Positions 8,988-16,476 of a stretch of DNA of 62,767 bases are shown here, piece by piece. Numbering within the stretch: the first letter of the stretch is position 1; each line of letters starts with the position of its first letter. The notes under the pieces are model-generated. The model worked only from the letters and a program-made list of their open reading frames with translations. It was not told the DNA's origin and ran no database searches. The DNA is from Faecimorpha stercoravium. Lineage in GTDB: Bacteria > Bacillota > Clostridia > Lachnospirales > Bianqueaceae. The position numbers and the translations under genes are program-made. The stretch lies in assembly GCA_018712555.1 (NCBI GenBank), contig DVGT01000079.1, forward strand, positions 1-62,767, given 5' to 3'.

Positions 8988-10251
8988 AGTTTCCTCCCAT
9001 CTGCGCCAGATCCGTCCAGAAGGTGGGCCAGGATTTGCTGACACTCTCCGATCCCAGAACCTGGATCCCCTCTCTCGTATGCTGTGCCAACACCGCCAGG
9101 GACATGGCCATCCTGTGATCGTTCTCACTTTCCGCCGTTCCTCCGATATAGCTTGCCGGAGATCCTTCCACCAACAGTCCGTCCTCCGACTCTGTGATCC
9201 GTGCGCCGATCTTCTCGTATTCCTGATGAATGGCCCGTAACCGGTCGCTCTCCTTCAGCCGCAGCCGCGCCGCGTTTCGAATGACCATCTGCCCTTCCGC
9301 GCAGCATCCTATGGCAGCTACGACTGGGATCAGATCCGGACACTGCGAGGCGTCCACCTCGATATTGCGCAGGCTCTCCGCACGATGCACCCACAGGGTC
9401 TCCCCCTGCCATTCCAGCGGAACTCCCATCCGGGATAGGATCTGCAGGATCACCCTGTCTCCCTGCAAAGAATCTTTCCGAAGTCCCTTAAGACGCATCC
9501 CCGCCGGTGACGCAGCGAGCGCTCCGGCAGCCAGCATGAAGGCGGCCTGGGAATAATCGGCTTCCACCTCGTATTCCACGGGCTGATACCGCTGTCCTCC
9601 TGGAATCCGATAACCCTGCTCTGTTCTCTCCGCATGAACCCCAAAGGCGTCCATCGCCGAGAGCGTCAGCGTCACATAGGGTTCCGACTCTAGCGGTGTT
9701 GTCAGAATGATCTCGGAATCTTCCGCCAACATCGGCAGTGCCAGGAGCAGTCCCGTGATAAACTGGGAGCTGACATCTCCCCGAATCAGAAATCGGCCGG
9801 GCTGAAGTTGTCCCTCTATAGACAGCGGCAGCCAGGACTCCTCTCGGCGCCATAGAATCCCGTGCTGCGGCAGCGTATCTTCATAGACAGAGAGCGGCCG
9901 CTCTCCCAGTCTGCCCGCCCCTGCAAAACGCGCCGATATGCCAAGAGCCGCAGCAACAGGAATCAGGAACCGCAGCGTGGACCCCGATTCTCCACAGAAG
10001 AGATCTGCACTGGCCTCTGCACACGTGATGCCCTGTACCACCAGCTCGTTTCCTTCCCAGTGGATTCTCGCCCCCAACTGGCGCATGGCCTCGATCGTGG
10101 CCTCGATATCCTGGGACAGGTCGATTCCACGCAATCGGGATGTCCCTGCGGCCAATGACGCGCAGATGACGGCACGGTGCGCGATACTCTTAGAAGCAGG
10201 AATCCGTAACAAGCCGGATAATACCGAGGGCAGCACCTTTTTACTTTCCAT
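8980..10251 (-). CDS. aroA: 3-phosphoshikimate 1-carboxyvinyltransferase (EPSP synthase)
   Basis: 423 residues, normal length. It joins shikimate 3-phosphate and PEP. Recognisable: PASKSIAHRAVI near residue 17 (substrate-binding K-S), GESGSTLRFLIP (about 87), RGDVSSQFITG (about 150), KESDRLRAI (about 353) and DHRMAM (about 391). Its start overlaps the tyrA end by 11 bases, and its end overlaps aroC by 8. Confidence 0.96.
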   Translation of the reverse strand: MESKKVLPSVLSGLLRIPASKSIAHRAVICASLAAGTSRLRGIDLSQDIEATIEAMRQLGARIHWEGNELVVQGITCAEASADLFCGESGSTLRFLIPVAAALGISARFAGAGRLGERPLSVYEDTLPQHGILWRREESWLPLSIEGQLQPGRFLIRGDVSSQFITGLLLALPMLAEDSEIILTTPLESEPYVTLTLSAMDAFGVHAERTEQGYRIPGGQRYQPVEYEVEADYSQAAFMLAAGALAASPAGMRLKGLRKDSLQGDRVILQILSRMGVPLEWQGETLWVHRAESLRNIEVDASQCPDLIPVVAAIGCCAEGQMVIRNAARLRLKESDRLRAIHQEYEKIGARITESEDGLLVEGSPASYIGGTAESENDHRMAMSLAVLAQHTREGIQVLGSESVSKSWPTFWTDLAQMGGNYE

Positions 10252-11179
10252 GAGCGCCTCCCAGTTCCGACCGGGAGATCTCCCGGTTCCACTCGCGCTT
10301 GCGATCTCCGGACTTCTTCAGAAATCGCTTCAGTCCTTCCCGGTCTTCCGCTTCCATCAAGGATGTGAATTCTCCCAGCGCGATCATGAAATCACGCAGG
10401 GATTCCGTCAGCGCCTGGGAATTCATCATGAATAGCTCAGTCCAGAGATTCTCATTGATATCGGCAATACGGGTTACATCCCGGAAGCTGCCGCCCGAGA
10501 AGGCTTTGACATCGTCTCCGCCATGCCAGGCCTGCATCAGGACGGATGCCATGACATGGGGCAAGTGGCTGGTATAAGCGATCAGACGATCGTGTTCCAT
10601 GGGATCCACCTCTCGCACGCGTCCAAACCCCAGGACTCGGGCCAGATCATACATGGCGCTCACCGTCTCCGGCGTGTTCCTCTCCGTAGGCGTCAGCACA
10701 AACGTGGCGCCCAGGAACATTTCTCCGTCCCCGTTCTCATATCCTACCTTCTCACGGCCCGCCATCGGATGCGCCCCGATGAACTCTACTCCTTCCGGCA
10801 TAAGCCGCTGTGCCTCTTCTACAAAGTCCCCTTTCAATCCGCAGATATCCATCACGATGGTTCCTGGCCGCAACGCCTTCGCGTGTTCCACCAGGAAGCG
10901 CATCATCCCCGCTGGATACATGGATAATACGACCAGACGACTGTTGCCCAGCAACGCCTCTGTCTTTTCCGGCTCCTCCGGCTCTACCGCGCCGTCCTCA
11001 ATCATCGCATCCCGCAGCGCCCGCTCAATCGGATCCGGTCGAATATCCACCGCCTGAATGTGGATATCCTCAGAATACTCTTTCAGAGACCGCACGATGG
11101 AACCGCCCATCAGCCCCAGTCCTACGATCAGCACGTTTCCGGATAAAATCTGAGGGATCTTTCGTTTTCGTATCATCAT
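10241..11179 (-). CDS. tyrA: Prephenate dehydrogenase
   Basis: 312 residues. NAD(P)-dependent oxidation of prephenate to 4-hydroxyphenylpyruvate for tyrosine. The Rossmann motif VGLGLMGGSIVRSL is near residue 15, the family motif GAHPMAG near the middle, and HLPHVMAS later. No C-terminal ACT domain is evident. The start is the first of two adjacent ATGs at 11179, with GAGGTG about 7 bases upstream. It follows the hisE stop by about 10 bases. Confidence 0.94.
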   Translation of the reverse strand: MMIRKRKIPQILSGNVLIVGLGLMGGSIVRSLKEYSEDIHIQAVDIRPDPIERALRDAMIEDGAVEPEEPEKTEALLGNSRLVVLSMYPAGMMRFLVEHAKALRPGTIVMDICGLKGDFVEEAQRLMPEGVEFIGAHPMAGREKVGYENGDGEMFLGATFVLTPTERNTPETVSAMYDLARVLGFGRVREVDPMEHDRLIAYTSHLPHVMASVLMQAWHGGDDVKAFSGGSFRDVTRIADINENLWTELFMMNSQALTESLRDFMIALGEFTSLMEAEDREGLKRFLKKSGDRKREWNREISRSELGGAHGK

Positions 11180-11189
11180 CGTAATCACC

Positions 11190-11507
11190 TCAAGATTTGT
11201 ATTTGCGGTCCAATTCCTTCTGTCCATGCCGCTTTTCCAGCTCGTCATAAATCTCCTGCCAGGTCACACCCTTCTCCACCATCAACACCATGAGATGGTA
11301 CAGCAGGTCGGATACTTCGTAGATGACTTCGTCTTTTCCCTCATTCTTGCCGCCAATGATGACCTCGGTGCATTCTTCTCCTACCTTCTTCAGAATCTTG
11401 TCCAACCCCCGATCGAAAAGATAATTCGTATAGGAGCCTTCTACCGGGTTCATCTTACGGTCTGTCACAACCTCATACACCTCTTGCAATACGTCTTTTC
11501 TTTCCAT
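11190..11507 (-). CDS. hisE: Phosphoribosyl-ATP pyrophosphatase
   Basis: 105 residues, all-alpha MazG-related fold. Motifs: GSYTNYLFDRGLDKILKK, the metal-binding GEECTE and KDEVIYEVSDLLYH. It hydrolyses PR-ATP to PR-AMP, the second histidine step. The other his genes end at 14018. hisE is separated from them by about 2.5 kb and is the first gene of a tyrosine/shikimate transcript preceded by a T-box. ATG at 11507 has a clear AGGAGG-like site (AAGGAGGAATTTTC) just upstream. Confidence 0.95.
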   Translation of the reverse strand: MERKDVLQEVYEVVTDRKMNPVEGSYTNYLFDRGLDKILKKVGEECTEVIIGGKNEGKDEVIYEVSDLLYHLMVLMVEKGVTWQEIYDELEKRHGQKELDRKYKS

Positions 11508-11580
11508 GAAAATTCCTCCTTGTTTTATGAACTCTCATAGTTTTGTCCGGGCCTGACAGGAAGGCTCTCCCTGAGATAAT

Positions 11581-11863
11581 AAAAAACTCTCGCCCCATAA
11601 AGGACGAGAGCCATATGCTCCGTGTTACCACCTTTGTTTACGAACGGCTCACGCCATCCGCCTTATCAAGCACAGCGCCAATGCGCGATGCTCTAGCACG
11701 ATAACGAGTGCAGGTTCCGTCGCAGCCTACTTCTGGTTCGGTGCGAGACTCCGAGATGTATTCATCCGCCGCTCTCTCTGCCCCTCTCACCTGCCGGGTA
11801 CTCTCTGTAAAGCGCCTTGCGGACTACTTCTTCTCTTCCTAGCCTTTGACAAATGCTATGAAT
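11581..11863 (-). promoter_or_regulatory. T-box riboswitch, tyrosine (UAC) specifier
   Basis: The minus-strand leader begins near 11863. The T-box core AAGGTGGTAACACG is at 11621-11635, and an intrinsic terminator stem (CTCTCG...CGAGAG plus a T run) at 11581-11611. Upstream are the Stem I features AGAGAGTACCCGG and GGTGAGAG. The specifier loop reads GAA-TAC-ATC with TAC at 11758-11760, followed by GGAGT. This predicts binding of uncharged tRNA-Tyr, which would stabilise the antiterminator and switch on hisE-tyrA-aroA-aroC-pheA. No CAC (His) codon sits at the specifier position. Confidence 0.88.
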
Positions 11864-11869
11864 GATCTC

Positions 11870-11898
11870 ATTATACCCGCTATCAGATGGCTTGTCAA
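11870..11898 (-). promoter_or_regulatory. Sigma-A promoter of the Tyr T-box transcript
   Basis: Consensus TTGACA (11893-11898) and TATAAT (11870-11875) on the minus strand, 17 bases apart. It feeds the T-box leader and hisE-tyrA-aroA-aroC-pheA. Confidence 0.85.
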
Positions 11899-11929
11899 CG
11901 TTTTTTTACGGTAAAATTCCCTGTACATC

Positions 11930-12203
11930 GTACTACGTTCATCTTCCACCCTAGATATGAAACAGAGAATTGATCCAGTTCACATACAACGGCACCCACA
12001 TGCGTACAGTAAGCATGTTACTCCCATGTCTTCTCCCTCAGACTTAAAATCCCGCTCCAGTAGATACATCGTATTCCCTCAGAAATTCATGAAAAAATAT
12101 GTCCTGTTATTCCCGAAACGAGTTGTCAAGGACATTTTAATCAAATTCACAAAAAAGCTACAGTTTTGCGGTTTTTACCGGCCCTGAATTTTACCGGTTC
12201 CCG
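11930..12203. other. Non-coding spacer without recognisable feature
   Basis: It lies between the divergent Tyr T-box promoter and the toxin-antitoxin promoter. I see no convincing gene, hairpin or repeat. The short open frame here (11957-12187) lacks a ribosome-binding site and coding character. Confidence 0.5.
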
Positions 12204-12231
12204 TTGACTTTTCGCTCGTTCTGTGTATAAT
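12204..12231 (+). promoter_or_regulatory. Promoter of the toxin-antitoxin pair
   Basis: TTGACT (12204-12209) and TATAAT (12226-12231) are separated by 16 bases on the plus strand. A perfect palindrome follows immediately, spanning the expected transcription start. Confidence 0.75.
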
Positions 12232-12232
12232 A

Positions 12233-12254
12233 AGAGTAGGGAAATCCCTACTCT
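12233..12254. promoter_or_regulatory. Palindromic operator of the toxin-antitoxin pair
   Basis: AGAGTAGGG and CCCTACTCT form a perfect 9-base inverted repeat around AAAT, two bases after the -10 box. Its position suits autorepression by the AbrB-type antitoxin, which binds DNA as a dimer. Binding is inferred. Confidence 0.65.
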
Positions 12255-12282
12255 CCATATTTCAGAAAGGTGGTGCAAGATC

Positions 12283-12567
12283 ATGTTGGCAAATGCGTTT
12301 GTGGATAATGCCAAAGTCATGGCAAAAGGGCAAATCACAATCCCAAAGGATGTCCGTGATGTGCTTGGTGTGTCAAGCGGTGATCGGGTCACTTTCATCG
12401 TTGAGGGAAACACTGTCCGCATTGTCAATTCTGCTGTTTACGCTATGCAGATGCTTCAGCAAGAAATGGCAGGAGAAGCAGAACGCACCGGCCTGACCTC
12501 GGAAGATGATGTTATGGCGCTCGTCAAGGAATTGAGAAATGAGGACGAAAATGGATGCGAGTTCTGA
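12283..12567 (+). CDS. AbrB/MazE-type antitoxin
   Basis: 94 residues. An N-terminal swapped-hairpin AbrB fold is indicated by MAKGQITIPKDVRDVLGVSSGDRVTFIV (about 14-42). The C-terminal tail is acidic and would wrap the toxin. ATG at 12283 is chosen because AAAGGTGG lies 9 bases upstream; an upstream in-frame alternative would lie before the palindrome. It overlaps the PIN gene by 13 bases. It is one of the few plus-strand genes here, and flanking remnants suggest it arrived by transfer. Confidence 0.85.
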   Translation: MLANAFVDNAKVMAKGQITIPKDVRDVLGVSSGDRVTFIVEGNTVRIVNSAVYAMQMLQQEMAGEAERTGLTSEDDVMALVKELRNEDENGCEF

Positions 12568-12956
12568 TTGATACCAATGTCCTTATTTCTGCCGCATTGA
12601 GTGCAAACGGAGCGCCTTATCAAGCGTATGTGAAAGCGGCCTCTTACCCTAATCACGGCTTGATTTGCGAGCAGAATGTGGACGAAATGAAGCGGATATT
12701 CAACAAGAACTTCCCAAACCGGCTGGCGGCGCTGGACAAATTTCTTTCCGTCGCGCTGCTTACACTGGAATTGGTTCCCGTTCCGACAGAGGAAGATATG
12801 ACCGAAACACAAATCAGAGATGTCAATGACCGCCCTATTTTGCGGGCAGCCATTGAAGCGAAAGCCGATGTGTTGCTGACCGGCGATAAAGATTTCTTGG
12901 AGTCCGGCGTGAAGAATCCGGCAATTATGACACCGGCAGAGTTTTTGAATACCTAA
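12555..12956 (+). CDS. PIN-domain ribonuclease toxin
   Basis: 133 residues. PIN fold with the expected acidic metal ligands: D6 (IDTNVLIS), E44 (NVDEMKRI), D92 (VNDRPIL) and D111/D113 (TGDKDFLE). It belongs to the type of PIN toxin paired with AbrB-like antitoxins. Such proteins cleave RNA when free of the antitoxin. It is translationally coupled to the antitoxin and ends just before a strong two-way hairpin. Confidence 0.85.
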   Translation: MRVLIDTNVLISAALSANGAPYQAYVKAASYPNHGLICEQNVDEMKRIFNKNFPNRLAALDKFLSVALLTLELVPVPTEEDMTETQIRDVNDRPILRAAIEAKADVLLTGDKDFLESGVKNPAIMTPAEFLNT

Positions 12957-12967
12957 CTGACACAAGG

Positions 12968-13004
12968 ACAGCGGGCCGAGAGTGAAAAGCTCCCGGCCCG
13001 CTGT
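12968..13004. terminator. Bidirectional terminator-like hairpin
   Basis: ACAGCGGGCCG and CGGCCCGCTGT arms with a short loop, followed by TATTTTA on the plus strand. It lies between the plus-strand PIN gene and the minus-strand TnpW remnant. Confidence 0.7.
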
Positions 13005-13007
13005 ATT

Positions 13008-13178
13008 TTACATCTGCTGTATCTCGTTTTTGAGCATACGCTTGATTTTGTTGCTTATGGTTTCAGTGCTGGTCTGGCTGAAATGGACGCGCACCTTGTA
13101 GGTGGTTTTGCCGTTTTTCTTTATCAGCGCGGTAGTGAAAATGGAGGTAAGAATACCTGCGAAACAAACGTGCTGTCA
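13008..13178 (-). pseudogene. TnpW-like transposon protein, N-terminally truncated remnant
   Basis: The minus-strand frame ends at 13008 and reads TTALIKKNGKTTYKVRVHF, then SQTSTETISNKIKRMLKNE. This closely resembles the TnpW family of small proteins encoded on clostridial transposons and conjugative elements. The frame is closed by TGA near 13179 with no usable start codon, so the 5' part is lost. It shows that this gap between the his and aromatic operons once received a mobile element. Confidence 0.65.
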
Positions 13179-13255
13179 AGTAATAGCTGTGAAACAGACA
13201 TGTCATTTTGCAGAAGCAATCTTTTCCATTTTGCATACATACAATTTTTGCGCTT

Positions 13256-13651
13256 TCATACAGAGATGATAAAAACGGCTGCAAGTCGATCAACTTGTAG
13301 TTTTTCATTATAATAGCAAAATCCACACAGATCCCAGAAATACGCATTGCACGTACTGCCAGTATGTGTACATTCCGGCTTACCACACAAGGGCGCTGCC
13401 CTCTCTGTTTGCATATCAAAGAAATACAATATTGAACCACACTTGAAAAATATCGTATCTCTCACTATTGCAGCGTCTTTATATCGAGAAAATTGATTCT
13501 GTGCATCATAATCCGACAGATATCCATCGGTCATGAAGAGCGCTTCCTCCTCTGTCAACGCAAAAGTCTCTACAGAGTCTTCCCGCTCCGGCGTCTGACA
13601 GCCACTCAGGAATACCATCAACATGCAGATCCATACGAAGTATCTTCTCAT
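13256..13651 (-). pseudogene. Truncated lipoprotein (N-terminal fragment)
   Basis: 131 codons from ATG at 13651. It has a lipoprotein signal peptide ending in LSGC (Cys near residue 20). A stretch follows with CGKPECTHTGSTCNAYFW and FCYYNEK, a cysteine pattern seen in large clostridial lipoproteins of roughly 400-500 residues. After NEKLQ (near 13300) the sequence stops resembling that family and soon ends, so the 3' two thirds are missing, probably removed when the adjacent element inserted. It is unlikely to be functional. Exact family membership is uncertain. Confidence 0.6.
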
Positions 13652-13679
13652 CTCCACGATTCTCCCTTCTTCCCATGAT

Positions 13680-13712
13680 ACGGCAAAAGGCGAGCATACG
13701 CCCGCCTTTTCG
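13680..13712 (-). terminator. Terminator-like hairpin
   Basis: On the minus strand AAAAGGCGGG and CTCGCCTTTT pair around CGTATG. It follows the remnant ending at 13728. Confidence 0.5.
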
Positions 13713-13727
13713 CCTGCCCACGGATTT

Positions 13728-13893
13728 ACTCCACGACTCTCCCCAGATAGTTCGCATAGCTGCTGGACATATAATACTCCGCATCCGCGTATGCCACATT
13801 TAACAAACCAGAACGAGAAGCCGTACATGATCCTCCCGCAGAAGAATTACTTGCCCATGCAGTAGCTGTTCCATTGGATTGATACGCATATCA
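13728..13893 (-). pseudogene. Orphan C-terminal gene fragment
   Basis: The minus frame runs from just after a stop near 13894 to TAA at 13728. It has no start codon, but reads protein-like residues (SNGTATAWASNSSAGGS, YADAEYYMSSSYANYLGRVVE) and is followed by a terminator hairpin. It looks like the tail of a secreted or surface protein whose front is gone. Family not recognised. Confidence 0.4.
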
Positions 13894-13956
13894 TAACTGT
13901 GCAAGATTCTTTTATCTCATCTGCCATCTGCATAATTTTTTCTTTCAAACGCGATA

Positions 13957-13987
13957 GAAAGAGCGAGCACTCATGGCTCGCCCTTTC
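13957..13987 (-). terminator. Terminator-like hairpin of the his operon
   Basis: GAAAGAGCGAGC and GCTCGCCCTTTC form a 12-base stem with a 7-base loop, 30 bases after the hisI stop. The T run on the minus strand is short, so strength is uncertain. Confidence 0.6.
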
Positions 13988-14017
13988 TGGAAAAATCCTT
14001 CGTTTTCTTCTCCCTGG

Positions 14018-14335
14018 TTACACGATCTTTTGAAAAAAGCAGCTATAGCTACCGGTATGACAGGCTGCCCCGGTCTGCTCCACCAGCGCCAGGAGACAAT
14101 CTTTATCGCAATCCGCGTAGATCTCCCGCACTTTCTGGAAATGGCCGGAGGTCTCTCCCTTCAGCCATTGGGCCTTTCGGCTGCGGCTGTAGTAATGCAT
14201 CAGTCCGCTCGTCAGCGTATCCTCAAATGCCTGTTTGTTCATCCAGGCCTGCATCAGCACCGTATGATCATCGGCCGACTGGACAATCACCGGAACGAGG
14301 CCTGCCTCGTTGACTTTCAGCTCTTCAAATGTCAT
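14018..14335 (-). CDS. hisI: Phosphoribosyl-AMP cyclohydrolase
   Basis: 105 residues, monofunctional HisI that opens the adenine ring of PR-AMP. It has MNKQAFEDTLTSG, WLKGETSGHFQ and the zinc-ligand cysteines in DCDKDCLL and GAACHTGSYSCFF. The pyrophosphatase HisE is not fused and is encoded at 11190. It starts inside the hisF stop (4-base overlap) and is the last gene of the his operon. Confidence 0.95.
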   Translation of the reverse strand: MTFEELKVNEAGLVPVIVQSADDHTVLMQAWMNKQAFEDTLTSGLMHYYSRSRKAQWLKGETSGHFQKVREIYADCDKDCLLALVEQTGAACHTGSYSCFFQKIV

Positions 14336-15132
14336 AGCGTCCTCCTGTAAGGCCGCAGGGGAATCTCATAGGCTTGCAGCGCCTCCTTGATCTCCTGCAC
14401 CGTATAGTTCCGTTCCAGACGTGGCGAGTAGAGCATGGAGCTGATGATCCCTGCGCTGGCGCCCGTCTCCGTAAAGACCTGGGCCAGATGCTCCGGTTTC
14501 CCTGCGCCGCCAGAGGCGATCACTGGGATATTCACTGCCTCCGCGATCTTGCCGGTGATCTCCAGATCATACCCCGCGTGCGTACCGTCACAGTCGATGG
14601 AATTCACGCAGATCTCTCCAGCCCCCAGGCTCTCGCCCCGCTTCGCCCACTCCACCGCGTCCATACCGGTGAAGACTCTGGCTCCGTCGATGGCAATCTC
14701 ATAGCCGCTGGGGATCTTTTGCGTCGGCGTCACCTTCTTGACCTGCATGCTCAACACCATGCACTGCCGTCCAAAGGCCAACGCGCCCTGCGTGATGATT
14801 TCCGGATGACGTACGGCCATCGAATCGATGCTGATCTTCTCCGCCCCGGCCTTGAGCACCTGAAACATGTCATTTAGTGATCGGATGCCTCCTCCCACCG
14901 TAAAGGGCACAAAGACTTCCTTCGCCACGCGGCGTACCATCTCCAGGTCAATGGGCCGTTTCTCTGCGCTGGCCATGATATCGTAAAAGATGATCTCATC
15001 GATCTGTTCCTCGTAGACGGTACGGGCCATCTCCTCTGCCGGCGCGATGTCGATGTTATCCTGAAACTGATGGGCCTTGGTCACCATCCCATTCTTCACA
15101 TCAAAACAGGCAATCAGCCGTTTTGTCAGCAT
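14332..15132 (-). CDS. hisF: Imidazole glycerol phosphate synthase cyclase subunit, divergent
   Basis: 266 residues, (beta/alpha)8 barrel that closes the imidazole ring with ammonia from HisH. The first catalytic aspartate is D11 (ACFDVKNG), K19 is kept, and the phosphate loops VGGGIRS and IASGGAG are normal. At the position of the second catalytic aspartate (usually AIDAK) it reads LSMQVKK, with Gln at residue 130. The next segment, IPSGYEIAIDGARVFTG, aligns with the family, so this is a substitution and not a frameshift. It sits between hisH and hisI in an otherwise normal his operon, so histidine biosynthesis is the likely role. Confidence 0.92.
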   Translation of the reverse strand: MLTKRLIACFDVKNGMVTKAHQFQDNIDIAPAEEMARTVYEEQIDEIIFYDIMASAEKRPIDLEMVRRVAKEVFVPFTVGGGIRSLNDMFQVLKAGAEKISIDSMAVRHPEIITQGALAFGRQCMVLSMQVKKVTPTQKIPSGYEIAIDGARVFTGMDAVEWAKRGESLGAGEICVNSIDCDGTHAGYDLEITGKIAEAVNIPVIASGGAGKPEHLAQVFTETGASAGIISSMLYSPRLERNYTVQEIKEALQAYEIPLRPYRRTL

Positions 15133-15749
15133 AGTTCGATCCCCTCCTCCACGATTCTCACAAAGTTTCGCAGCATCCTAAGGCCGCTCTCTCCGCTCTT
15201 CTCCATATGAAACTGTGTCGCCATGATGTTCTTCCAGGCCACCATCGCGCAGAAATCCACGCCATATTCGGCCCGTCCCAATACCATAGGTTCTTCCTCC
15301 GGCACCGCGTAATAGGAATTGACGAAATAATAATAGTCCGACGCTCCGCATCCTTCGACCAGCGGATGCTCTCTCGTAAAACGCACCTCGTTATAGCCGA
15401 TCTGCGGCACGCGCACCGTATCCGGGAATTGTACCACGCGGCCCGGCAGCCAGCCCAGGCAGGGAGTATCATCCTCTTCGCTGTGCTCAAACAGAATCTG
15501 CAATCCTACGCAGATTCCCAGGAAAGGCATGTGTTCAAACTTTACCTTCTGCTCCACCGCATCCAGCAGCTCATCGGATTCCAGCGAGAGGATCGTGGCG
15601 TCCGCCGAACCCACACCCGGCAGAATAATCCCCTGCACCTTCTCCAGTTCCGCCGCGCTCCGAATCCGCATCGCCTGGGCGCCGATCTTTTCCAGCGCGT
15701 TATAAACGCTGGGCGCATTGCCCGCCTTATAGTCAATGACTCCAATCAT
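15126..15749 (-). CDS. hisH: Imidazole glycerol phosphate synthase glutamine amidotransferase subunit
   Basis: 207 residues, class I glutaminase supplying ammonia to HisF. Oxyanion region LPGVGSADA, nucleophile in GICVGLQ, and the His-Glu dyad in TQFHMEKSG (usually FHPEKSG). Other usual residues also differ, such as IDYKAGN for IDYGAGN, mirroring the divergence of its HisF partner. ATG at 15749 is 4 bases after the hisA stop, with GGCGG upstream. It overlaps hisF by 7 bases. Confidence 0.93.
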   Translation of the reverse strand: MIGVIDYKAGNAPSVYNALEKIGAQAMRIRSAAELEKVQGIILPGVGSADATILSLESDELLDAVEQKVKFEHMPFLGICVGLQILFEHSEEDDTPCLGWLPGRVVQFPDTVRVPQIGYNEVRFTREHPLVEGCGASDYYYFVNSYYAVPEEEPMVLGRAEYGVDFCAMVAWKNIMATQFHMEKSGESGLRMLRNFVRIVEEGIELC

Positions 15750-15753
15750 ATGC

Positions 15754-16476
15754 CTACCGCCTTTCGAATGTTTCGATCGCCTGTGCCAGGTCGATTCGTT
15801 TTTCATAGAGGGATTTTCCCAGGATGGCACCCGGAATGCCGGCGCGAGAGAGCGCGGCCAGATCTTCCATCGAAGACACACCGCCGGAAGCGATGACCGC
15901 TAGCCCGGTCTCCTGCGCTAATTCCCGGGTGGCCATCACATTCGGACCGCACAGCATGCCATCCCGCGCGATATCCGTATAGACAGCATACCGCAACCCC
16001 ATCGCATACATCCGTTTCCCCAGTTCCACCGCGCGCATCTGGCTGACTTCCTCCCAGCCCTCCGTGGCCACAAAGCCATCCCGGGCGTCAATGCCTACCA
16101 AAATGCGCTCCGCGCCGTACTCCGAAAGCGCCTCCTTCAGGAAATCCGGATTCTTCACGGCCGCCGTTCCTATAATCACACGGCGAATCCCCACGCCGAG
16201 CTTCTCCTCGATCTGTTCCATGCTGCGAATCCCGCCGCCCGTCTGCACCGGGATATGGACACTCCGAACAATCGCCGCCAGCGCGTCCAGATTGACCGCA
16301 CGCCCCGCCAGTGCCCCATCCAGGTCCACCGTATGAATCCAGGAAGCGCCTGCGTCCTCCCATGCCTTCGCCACCCGGGCCGGATTCTCCTCATACACCT
16401 TTACTGCGTCAAAGCTTCCCTGAGAAAGCCGGACGCAACGTCCTTCTTTTATGTCGATTGCCGGATATAGTATCAT
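15754..16476 (-). CDS. hisA: ProFAR isomerase
   Basis: 240 residues, a barrel related to HisF, catalysing the Amadori rearrangement of ProFAR. Both catalytic aspartates are present: D8 (PAIDIKEGRCVRL) and D130 (VGIDARDG). Phosphate-binding QTGGGIRS and ASGGVSS are normal. Its sound D130 makes the altered HisF stand out. It overlaps hisB by 4 bases. Confidence 0.95.
   Translation of the reverse strand: MILYPAIDIKEGRCVRLSQGSFDAVKVYEENPARVAKAWEDAGASWIHTVDLDGALAGRAVNLDALAAIVRSVHIPVQTGGGIRSMEQIEEKLGVGIRRVIIGTAAVKNPDFLKEALSEYGAERILVGIDARDGFVATEGWEEVSQMRAVELGKRMYAMGLRYAVYTDIARDGMLCGPNVMATRELAQETGLAVIASGGVSSMEDLAALSRAGIPGAILGKSLYEKRIDLAQAIETFERR

Noticed and set aside
11957..12187. Small plus-strand gene
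   Set aside because: No ribosome-binding site, no promoter and no protein-like composition; overlaps nothing conserved that I recognise.
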